Shown: positions 55,557-64,000 of the stretch, piece after piece | Layout of the letters: every line of letters starts with the position of its first letter | Numbering within the stretch: the stretch's first letter is position 1 | Assembly (NCBI GenBank): GCA_018894105.1 | Contig: CM032127.1 | Coordinates: 30,930,369-30,994,368, forward strand | DNA: 64,000 nucleotides | Direction: 5' to 3' | DNA from: Jacaranda mimosifolia | Lineage: Eukaryota; Streptophyta; Magnoliopsida; Lamiales; Bignoniaceae | Notes under the pieces: model-generated | Seen by the model: the letters and a program-made list of their open reading frames with translations, nothing else | Told to the model about the DNA's origin: nothing | Databases searched by the model: none | Made by a program: the position numbers and the translations under genes

Positions 55557-55840
55557 CGAAGGAATGCAGTTGAGTCTAGTTTAACTCACTCTACTAGGTG
55601 TTGAGACTTTGTGCGCGTGCACACACACACGTGATATCACACTTGTGAAAGATTTTTTTGCACGAGTTGAGTCAAAACAGTTGTTGTATGCCTTGTGAAT
55701 ACTCAACTCAATAGGTGTAAAGACTTCTGAAAAAGCTATGGACGAATTGTGCTCATTGTGAACTCTACCATTCAGTTTCTATTTTTCTGAGGGTCACGCC
55801 TTGTCTTACTCTCTACATATGAAAAAGGTTGGGCTAATTT
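55557..55840. repeat. Dispersed transposon-like remnant, copy 3
   Basis: Nearly identical to 33456-33740, including the short GTGCGCGTGCACACACACAC tract. Confidence 0.75.
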
Positions 55841-56335
55841 TCATCTGAAGACAAAATGAAGTCCTGTATTCTTTTGTCTAAGGACAACCAGTTAATCTTT
55901 TGTTCACCACTACTATTCTCTTAGAAGTTCTGCTGCCCCTCTCTTTTGTTTCAATACCTCTTGTTTCATAATGGTTGCTAACGCTAAAGATATGGTGTTA
56001 ACTGGTAACTTTTCTATTGATGTTTTGGTGACTTCCTTCTTTAACAGCTTTATTTAAGATGTCATGCATCCAATTCTACCTGTTTTTCATTATTTTGTAA
56101 TCGAATTCTTTTGTGGATGCTTCTGGGAATTTGATTCATCTTTGAGCTTGCATGAATGAAAAATATACAAAAACAGATGCTTGTTATATACAACTTTCTA
56201 TTTTCTGCATACACTTGTCCCTGTGAAATAAGTCAAGGGCTTATACAATCATGGGACATATCATGGTCTTTTTGATTCTCTTAGCTTCATTTCAAAGAAA
56301 TGAAGAAATCAATTATGGCAGGAATGCATGGCAAT
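55841..56335. other. Intron-like DNA, no gene seen
   Basis: Copy of 33741-34230. Confidence 0.5.
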
Positions 56336-56700
56336 CCAATATTGCAGTGTCCTGCTAGAAAAGCATACAAAGAACTGTGCTCATATCCTGTTTCCAACTC
56401 AGACAGGTATGTATGGGGTGGCTGCTTGTAATGAGCTCTAGTTTAGATGACAGGAGGACAGGAAGAGCAATTGAGATCCAATCCAGGTACCATTAACTCT
56501 TCATAAATTATATGAGCAAGATTAAGTTGTCTTTATTTTTGGTTTACTTAGGAAGCACAATTAATTACTTTTAATAGAAACTTCTGTCTACTTACTTGAA
56601 TGGCTGCAGAATCATTGCTGCCAATAAAAGCCACAATCACCATGCAATGTGCATGGAGGGCAGGAGTAGGAACTCCTCAAAATAGAAGATGGTACCTCTC
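56336..56700 (+). pseudogene. Myosin XI neck fragment, copy 3a
   Basis: ARKAYKELCSYPVS (56355), an IQ-like EQLRSNP-type frame-shifted segment (AATTGAGATCCAATCCAGG) and a KATITMQCAWRAGVGTPQNR equivalent (about 56628-56690). It corresponds to 34236-34640, with a ~20 bp deletion before the last block. Confidence 0.72.
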
Positions 56701-57335
56701 TCTGTCCCCTTCCTATCTGATTCTCCTCCAATGTGTCCAACAAAACTGTGCAGTTATGTGTTCCAGTTACTAGAATTCTGAAACTTCTCTATTTATGAAG
56801 TTTGTATTGTTAATAATGTTGAGGATGATGGGCATAGAATTTCCTTGAATGTATTGAAGTGGTTGGAGAACCATCATTATAGAGTTCTGTGGCATTGATG
56901 CTTCTTTTTATTTTCATGACTGGTTTCCCAAGAGCAGTGACAATTGTGGTTAGAAAATGTGGACATATGAATAAAAGACAAACACCTTTAGTGACCAAGC
57001 ATTTCTTTTAAGATTTATAGCCTACATAGGCTGTTCTGAACACTTGTATGGAATATAAGGTTTTCCCCTTTATATTGTGCCGATGTAGATTTATGAGTCT
57101 ATAATACCAGGAATTTCTTTCTTAAAAGCTTGAAGAGTAATGCTGAAACAGAATTGACATCTGAAGCTGCAGAAGCTATTGGTTTTTTATATTTTGCATA
57201 AATTTTTGTGCAAATTAAATTAATGATTAGTAGTATTTTGCAATTAATTTGCTCTTTACATTTTTGTTATGTATGTTTTTATGTTGGTAGTAGTATTTCT
57301 TACCTCATTAATCAAGATGGTGATAGTGGATTTTG
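56701..57335. other. Intron-like DNA with deletion relative to copy 1
   Basis: T-rich. Around 57230 about 600 bases present in copy 1 (35150-35775), including the motor-neck exon IGKTEVFL, are missing. Confidence 0.6.
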
Positions 57336-57339
57336 TCCT

Positions 57340-57565
57340 CCTTCTTCTTCTTGCCCCCCGATCACTGGAGAACTTACTTGGCCTGTTTATGAGAGCCTGT
57401 GGAGAGAAGCTTCTTATCTATCTAGAGAGATTCGTGGATGTACGTTGCTAGGAAACCAAATAAATAACTGCGCTCATATGCTATTTCCATTTCAGATAGG
57501 AATGTATGGGATGGTTGCTTGAAAAGAGCTTCGTTTTAAATGGCAGACAAGAGCAGCAATTGTGA
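57340..57565 (+). pseudogene. Myosin XI neck fragment, copy 3b
   Basis: GELTWPVYESLWREASYLSR (57367-57426), equivalent of the WRGKLA..YESMRREAS exon, present once. Then GMYGMVA (57500-57520), damaged. Copy of 35850-36265 without its tandem duplication. Confidence 0.75.
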
Positions 57566-57669
57566 TTCAAGTATGATAATTGGTCCTGCCCTATTTCAAA
57601 ATTTTCTTTCATTGTCCTGCATTTGATTTTTCTCCATTTGGAATATCTAGAAGTGGGCCTTTGATCTGG

Positions 57670-57935
57670 CTGAAGAGAGCATGCCAAATGCTGCAACTGT
57701 CAAGTATGTACACAAATTTTTTGCTGGCAACAGCTTTTGGAAAAGGTGGAGTAAAAAAGCTCCGGGTAGACTAGCAACTCCTTTTGCGAAAACAAAATTG
57801 GCAGCTTATACTCTTGTTCTATGAAACCCTGTATGAGGTGTGGATCGGCAAACATCCATTTCATTCCTATTGCTATTGCGGTGATCTCATTAGGCTGCTT
57901 TTTTTCTCAGGTGTGTTCCTTTTTTTGTAGGATTG
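57670..57935 (+). pseudogene. TH2 / TENA fragment, copy 2
   Basis: MPNAATVKYVHKFFAGNSFW (about 57683-57742), LATPFAKTKLAAYTL (about 57772-57815), then a frameshift before the TPCMR equivalent. Copy of 36362-36640. Confidence 0.7.
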
Positions 57936-58500
57936 TGGGCTTGTAATGGCTTGGTTATGTGTTAGTAAATTAATTAACCTTTTGAATTTGTTTCCTAATA
58001 AATATTTACTATTTTCTGTTCGAAAAGCATGATCGGGATCTCACATTATTGAACAAGCACACTGGACACTATATTTTATTCCTTAATTATATGTACCAGT
58101 TTTCCTTATTTGACGCCAGACAAGCACCAAAAAGTGTACATATACCTCTAATTCTCTTTATGGTCCCCTTTTTCCTCAATTATGCAGCTTGCATCTTGTT
58201 GTCTGGATTTGATTAATATGTAACTTATTTTAATAAACTTTAAGTGGCACAGTGCATCGCACCATATGTTAGCCACAGTTTCTAATCACACTTCTTATTT
58301 GCCCAACAACCATAGAACTTAGATTATCTAGCACTTGTCATTTTTGTCCGTCCAAATTATTTACTACTTTATATAGCTATAGTTGTTATTAATTTGTTTT
58401 ATTACACTTCAAAATAGACATTACAAACATTATGACACCATGCCATGCAAGGTAGAGACGGAACTTTTACATGGAATGGGGATCAGTAGTGAAAGACCGG
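57936..58500. other. Non-coding DNA
   Basis: Copy of part of 36641-37500, shortened by two deletions. No gene seen. Confidence 0.55.
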
Positions 58501-58504
58501 GGAA

Positions 58505-58995
58505 GTGGGGAGCTATTTTGGTGTTGTTTTTGTTCTTCTATTTCCAGGCGTGATTGGTATTGTTATAACTCAAGTAGGAACAGGCTGTTGATGAAAGATT
58601 ACGAGTTGGAAGGGTCGACCTGGAGTTCTGTGCACAGTACCTAGCTGTGTAGAGATTCACGCTTTTATTCTGGGGTCATAGAGAAGCCTAGTATCTTTCT
58701 TACATTGCATTCTTGATTCCTGGATGAGATGTTTATCTGCTAGGACTAGGGTACATATCCAAGCTTGGTGGCTGTTTTTGTTGCGGGCCCCACATATCTG
58801 CTTTGTTTGTTCCCTTTGTTTGGTCAAAGCGTCTTCTATCTCAGAAATCAGTTCTTCCCTTTGTTTGGTGATTGGGATTCCCCTTCAGAACTGTAAATGT
58901 GATTCTCTTGGTTGGCGTTTTATGTACGGCTCTGTTAATGACAGCCATTTCATCTCTACTGGTACCATTTCACGTTTTAATCTTCGCTAACTTGC
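58505..58995 (+). pseudogene. Unassigned exon-like segment, copy 2
   Basis: Copy of 37976-38480 with small indels. Family not recognised. Confidence 0.35.
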
Positions 58996-59179
58996 TTTTA
59001 TATACTTCTCCAAGTATACGAAGGTTCTTATGATTCCACCATGGTGTAGTTGTGAGTTCCCGCTGTTATAAATATTCAGGTGTAGAATTTTCTTATTCCA
59101 TCAAAGTAACGTATATTTGCAGCTTCTTATCTTTACTTCATTTTATAGTTTCTCTTTTTTGAAGCAGTTCTATCCCTTT

Positions 59180-59330
59180 TTCAGGTTCTGGAATCGCATT
59201 ATCAGTTGCCTTCAACTTTTGATAAAGTATTTGGCAGCATGTATGAGTATAGTGATTGACTCTTCAATATTGTTAGACCTTACTTGGTCATTGGTACGAT
59301 GTATCTCTCTCTTCTCTCTTCTTTTGATAT
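59180..59330 (+). pseudogene. XRN-type exoribonuclease fragment, copy 2
   Basis: LPSTFDKVFGSMYEYSD (about 59208-59260) with an Ile to Ser change where copy 1 reads EYIDWLF. Preceded by the same CAG acceptor. Confidence 0.55.
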
Positions 59331-59454
59331 TTTCCTTCTCTATGGAAAGGAATGTGCATCAACTGATAAGTAATGCTGTTCTTTTAACTATAATTTGCAA
59401 TGATCCAGATTGCTCATCTCCCAGGCCCAATATGAATAAGTAGAGAAGGCCTTT

Positions 59455-59610
59455 AGATTTTGTGCTTCAAAGGACATCTGAATGGCTTTGCAGTTTCATT
59501 GAAGCATGGGGTATCACTAATTTTTGCATGTTCATGCAGGAGAGAAAAGTTGTTTATCTTGCTTAATTCCAATGAGCTTATTTGGGGCCTCTACCTATGT
59601 GCATGCATCT
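59455..59610 (+). pseudogene. Unassigned conserved open segment, copy 2
   Basis: DFVLQRTSEWLCSFIEAWGI then a frameshifted MQERKVV region. Copy of 38960-39130. Confidence 0.4.
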
Positions 59611-59919
59611 GGAATGCTTTGTATTTTTATTCCATTTTCTTCTGTTTTATGTTATTATTTTCGCTTTCATTGTCTAATTGTTGTTGCCTTTACTTAGATG
59701 ATTAGAAAATCTTGATTTTTAGAGTTCTGACTCCTAAGGCATTTCTTGAGAGTTTGTTTGTGTTTGCAACCATGCTGCGGTTTCCTATTTTTCATGCTTG
59801 TTTAAACTCATTTTGTGATTGTTTTACTGTGTCTTGTGTAAACCTTTGGTTTGGGGACACTTTGAGACAATTTCGATTCATTATCCATGATGATATTTGG
59901 TTTCTTTGGATTTGTTGAT

Positions 59920-60830
59920 CTTTGTGATGGTTGAACTAGGCATCAAAGAGTGATAAATTCATGCACCTTTATCTTGATCAAGTGTGGACATCCCTCATTT
60001 TTTGTGCACTAAGTCACTTACTTCGGACTTAGGAGAGTGGTGTATTTAGATCATTGTGCGTACCTTTGAATTTGCTTGAATCAACCTCGAGGCGAAATCC
60101 TAGTGAACAATGTGATAGGAAAATGACTTAGGTCATCTTTGGACAGATTGAGCATCTGAATGCCTACCCATGTCATTTTTCCCTGGTACCTTAATTGGGT
60201 CACACATTTATCTCTTTGTTTGTTTAACTTCAAAAAAGCTTAGCCATGTTATTGTGAATTCCCCTTTGTACTATTGACACGGCACTTAATACTCATGCAC
60301 AATGTGATGAGGATGCTACAAGGGAGGTGCGCAAAGAGGTTTGTTGTGGTTGGGAATTTGAAATTTTCGAAAAATTGAAAAAGAAAAAGAGAATGTGAAA
60401 GGAGAAAAAATGCCCATGAAACTTAGGCAAGAAGAGCCAAAAAAAAGGGGAAAAACAAAAAAGGAAAAAAGAAAGGTCTTCAATCAAAAACTCTTGCCTA
60501 AGCATGGAGATGAAAAAGAAACAAGAAAGAAGAAAAAAAATGAAAGATATCTCTTTGAGGAAAGATTGGATAAATACAAGGGTGGGAAGGATTGATGCTA
60601 TACAGTGTTGATGCTCAAGACCATGGTTAAGTGCTATGTTTATGCGTGAACCACTCTATCTATATTTCTTACCCCCATCACCTAAGCCTTATATTGCAAA
60701 AGCTCAAAAGTCCTACCACTTCTTTGATCATCATGACGTACATTAGTGGAGAGGGTGGTGAAAAGCAAACGTATTGGGGGCATGGACTAGTGCTTAGCCC
60801 AAAGAAATGCATTTGCATCTAGCTTACTCA
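59920..60830. repeat. Transposon-like remnant, long form, copy 2
   Basis: Copy of 39400-40340 with the same landmarks, including the purine-rich block 60360-60560. The Lys-rich open frame in it is low-complexity. Confidence 0.6.
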
Positions 60831-61115
60831 CTCTACTAGGTTTTTAGACTTTGCGCGTGCGCACACACACATGATATCACACTTGTGATAAATCGTTGTG
60901 CATGAGTCGAAGCACAAGTTGTATGCCTTGTGAATACTTGATCTAAAGGACTTTTGAGAAAGCTATGGACAAATTGTGCTCACTGTGAACTCTACCATGC
61001 AGTTTTGTTTTTCTGAAGTATGCCTTGTGAATACTTGATCTAAAGGACTTTTGAGAAAGCTATGGACAAATTGTGCTCACTGTGAACTCTACCATGCAGT
61101 TTTATTTTTCTGAGG
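60831..61115. repeat. Dispersed transposon-like remnant, copy 4, with internal tandem duplication
   Basis: Unit with GCGCGTGCGCACACACACAT. An ~87 bp segment beginning GTATGCCTTGTGAATACTTG is tandemly repeated (about 60919-61005 and 61018-61103); the other three copies have it once. Confidence 0.75.
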
Positions 61116-61639
61116 GTCATGCCTCGTCTTACTCTGTACATGTGAAAGGATGGGGTAGTTTTCATCTGAAGACAAACTGAAATCTTGTGTTCTCTTGTGT
61201 TGGGGCAAGTAGTTTATCTTTTCTGCTGCCCCTCTCTTTTATTTCAGTATCTGTTGTTTCAGAACTAGTTTATCTTTTATTGGTCACTGCTATGGTGTTA
61301 ACTGGTGCTTTTTCTATTGATGTTTCGCTGACTTCTTCTTTAACAGCTCTATTTAAGATGTCGTGCATCTAATTCTACATGTTTTTCATTATTTTGTAGT
61401 CGAATTCATTCATGGATGCTTTTGGGAACATGATTTATTTTTAAGCTTGCAGGATGAAAAAAATATACAAAACAAATGCTTATTATATAGAACTTTTCCA
61501 TTTTATGCATACATTTGCCCTTGCAGAATAAGTCAAATGATTTATAAATCATGGGACATATCATGGTCTTTTTGTTTCCCTTGGCTTCATGTCGAAAAAA
61601 TGAAGAATCAATTGCTGCAAGAATGCACAGGAATCAATT

Positions 61640-62040
61640 ATTGAGGTATCCTGGTAGGAAAGCCTACAAAGAACTGTGCTCATCTACTGTTTCTGACTCA
61701 GACAGGAATGAATGCATGGGATGGCTGCTCATAATGAGCTCTAGTTTAAACGATGGGGGCACAGAAGCAGCAATTGAAATCCAATCCAGGTGCCATTAAC
61801 GCTTGATATATGAACAAGATTAAGTTGTCTCTATTTTTGGTTTACTTAGGAAGCACAATCACTTAATTTTCAATAGAAACTTGTGTACTTACACTTGAAT
61901 GGCTGTGGAGTCATTGCCGCCAATTCTCTTAGCTGGACCAGAACTTGTGAAGCTGAAGAAAAGCTACTATCACCACGCAATGTGCATGGAGGAGGGCAAG
62001 AGTAAAAACTGCATAAAATTAAAGATGGTACCTCCCTCTC
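61640..62040 (+). pseudogene. Myosin XI neck fragment, copy 4a
   Basis: GRKAYKELCSSTVSDSDRNE (61657-61715), GMAA.NEL-like region, EAAIEIQSRCH (61766-61798), then LAGPELVKLKKSYYHHAMCM (61931-61990). Copy of 41075-41470. Confidence 0.72.
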
Positions 62041-62999
62041 CCTCTCTCTCTCTCTCTCTGATTCTCCTTCAATATGTCCTATAAAACTGTGGTTATGTGT
62101 TCCAATTTCTAGAATTCTAAAACTTTTCTGTTTATGAAGTTTGTATTCTTAACAATGTTGAGGATGATGGACATAGAATTGCTGGAATGTATTGAAGTGA
62201 TTGGAAATCCACCATTATAGGTGCTTCTTTTCATTTACATGATTGGTTTCCCAAGAGTAATGACACTGTTTCAGAGAGACAACTGTGCTTAGAAAATGTG
62301 AACATATAAATGACAGACAAACACCTCAAGTGACCAAGCATTTCTGTTTAAGATTTACAGCCTACTTATGGTATTCTGAGCACTCTTGTATGGAATATTA
62401 GGCTTTGCTCTTTATATTGTGCCAACGTAGAATTATAGTCTATAAAACTTGTAATTTCTTTCTTAAAATCTTGAAGAGTAATGCTGAAACAGAATGTTCC
62501 CATGTCCCCTGAAGAAGAAGTCAGTGGTTTTTTGGTTTTGGCATACATTTTTCTTGTACAATAAATTAATGATTTATCATGGTCTTTTCGATTCACTGTG
62601 GCTTCATTAAAGAAATGAAGAATCAATCATGGCAGGAAGTCATGGGTTGTTGGGACAGTCATACAATATCAACGAAGTATCCATGCTACTATTTTTCACA
62701 TAGTAAAGCATACAAAAAATGCAAACTTTGTTCCTACTTCCTAATAATTAATTCTGGTTCCTGCACTTGTGATTTAAGCTTCTTATATAAGGATCATTCT
62801 TGTTGGAAGTTGTGTTCATCTTTTGTATTTTGCTTCCCTCTCTATTTTGTAAGTTGATACCAGAAATCTGCTATATTGACCTAGTAAATATTCGGCTTCT
62901 GCATGCACTTTTCTCGGTGTTCTACCAATAAAGATCTCTAGCACATACTATGTATTCAATAGAGCCACCTTTAATGCAGTTTGCCTTTGTAAATTGGTA

Positions 63000-63090
63000 A
63001 AACAGAAGTGTTTCTGATGGATGGTTAGATGGCACAGCGGGATGCCCGGAGGAGTGAGGTGTTAGGGAGATCAGCGAGCATTATCCAAAG
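63000..63090 (+). pseudogene. Myosin XI motor-neck junction fragment, copy 4b
   Basis: Equivalent of 42437-42545: AGATGGCACAGCGGGATGCC ([20 protein letters not shown]). It continues past the point where copy 2b is cut. Confidence 0.75.
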
Positions 63091-63269
63091 TAAAATTCAT
63101 TCTCACATGCCTAGGAAGTTTCATTGTTGTGTTAGCCATCAATATTATTATGACTATTAATATTATGTCCAAACATGTTATAAGCATATCATTCCTTATA
63201 ATGGCTGGGCATATTTGATCTCCTCATCAAGTAGGGGGTTTCTTGTCAGTGTAATGAGTGTCCTTTCTG

Positions 63270-64000
63270 TTGTCCATCAGGATGCAGATCCAGCTTTAAG
63301 AGTAACTCAACCATCATTGTTCTTGCAACTCTTCTCTCTTTAGTCTTGTTTTGGTACTCCTGCACCTGCTTGTGGATCGAGGATGAAAGACCAATTCCAC
63401 TTCAAGTTTCTAAATGCTTCCGAAATGATGTCTTTGGTCTTAAAGAACACTTTGTACATTTTTATTTATAGAATGTCAGTAGCATGAATATTTTGCAATT
63501 TTGTTGGTAATCTTTGCTATAGCATCTTTTATGCTGCTTGTATATATATTCAGAAAAGTGAACCCTTTTTGTTGTCCCCTCTTTGAAAGATTCTCATCCT
63601 GTTTCTCATCCCGTTTCTATATCTTATTTCCTCGTTTCATTCCATCAGCTATTTAAGATGATACATTGCAATTCTGATCATCTGGTTCTTTTTTGTTGAG
63701 GTGCAAGACATTTACAAATAATATAAACAAGTCAGAGATAAACTAATTGTACGCATACTTGGAAAGGTGATGTCCTTTCCTCTTCCATCCTACTGATAGG
63801 TCTATTGATGGTTTCATTACTAAATTTTGTGCACATAAGTTGCAACAGCATTTTTGTATTAATGTTAGGCTTATCATAAGTTCTGGTGGCAGCAGCAATA
63901 AGAGGCCTACTAATCATGTTTGAGGGCTCCCACAATTGCTGCAGGAGCTTATTGAGGATGGAAGGGAGGCCAATTGTTCTTCTGGCCAGCAATCTCTCAT
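63270..64000 (+). pseudogene. CSY-like: Peroxisomal citrate synthase fragment, copy 5 (cut by window edge)
   Basis: DADPALR (about 63280-63302) at a splice donor, VQDIYK-like end and QVRDKLIVRILGKV (63730-63770), AAAIRGLLIMFEGSHNC (63891-63940), then LLRMEGRPIVLLA to the end. It keeps the intron and exon that copy 3 lost. The C-terminal part lies outside the window. Confidence 0.82.

Larger units (their letters stand above)
54377..64000 (+). repeat. Segmental duplication copy of about 32279-42717
   Basis: From GGTAGTTTCATTATTAAA onward the window repeats the block 32279-42717 in the same order and orientation, at high identity by eye, up to the window end. The left junction is sharp: 32278 and 54376 are preceded by unrelated DNA. 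Differences include deletions in this copy relative to the first (near 57230, 58434 and 58505), a single unit of the ~170 bp myosin repeat, and ~790 bp at 63085-63880 that the first copy lost at 42556. Confidence 0.93.

Overview
This is plant nuclear DNA from a eudicot-like genome. It is AT-rich, its genes have introns, it carries a Ty1/Copia element primed by initiator tRNA-Met, two Mutator-like elements (MULEs), and fragments of plant-type genes (CIPK kinase, callose synthase, myosin XI, TH2). I cannot name the species. I see no intact host gene. The only intact coding sequence is the Copia polyprotein.

Region 1 (1-19.5 kb) holds two related MULEs. MULE-A (754-12712) has a broken mudrA-type transposase gene on the plus strand and a broken Ulp1/C48-peptidase-like gene on the minus strand, converging on the middle. 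Both genes start with a short exon near an element end, followed by a roughly 2 kb first intron made of minisatellite DNA built on GTACTTCA/TATACTTCA-like words. MULE-B (12899-19463) is a deletion derivative that lost both catalytic cores but kept the ends, the first exons and the arrays. It also carries a GC-richer foreign segment. Both elements sit in the same ~120 bp tandem repeat and have 9-10 bp target duplications.

Region 2 (19.8-44.24 kb) is a mosaic of decayed gene fragments. Every fragment I recognise is on the plus strand and introns are kept: HAD phosphatase, dynamin-related protein (DRP1), CIPK kinase, callose synthase, a NIFK-like RRM protein, phospholipase D zeta, peroxisomal citrate synthase, myosin XI neck, TH2/TENA and an XRN exoribonuclease. 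The mosaic ends in a GC-rich hairpin followed by CTAG and then T (44203-44242), which looks like a Helitron 3' terminus. My leading reading is a gene-capturing Helitron, or nested Helitrons, later reworked by duplication. The 5' end was not found.

Region 3 (44.4-54.1 kb) is a 5'-truncated DRP1 pseudogene with duplicated exons. A young Copia element (46799-51867; 215 bp LTRs that look identical; TSD ATTTC) has inserted into it in antisense orientation.

Region 4 (54.38-64 kb) is a second copy of about 32.28-42.7 kb: citrate synthase, myosin, TH2, XRN, transposon remnant, myosin, citrate synthase. It differs by several large indels and runs off the window edge.

The gene fragments do not form a working pathway. 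The window records capture, duplication and decay in transposon-rich DNA. Family calls were made by eye from motifs, and exon limits are approximate unless a splice site is stated.
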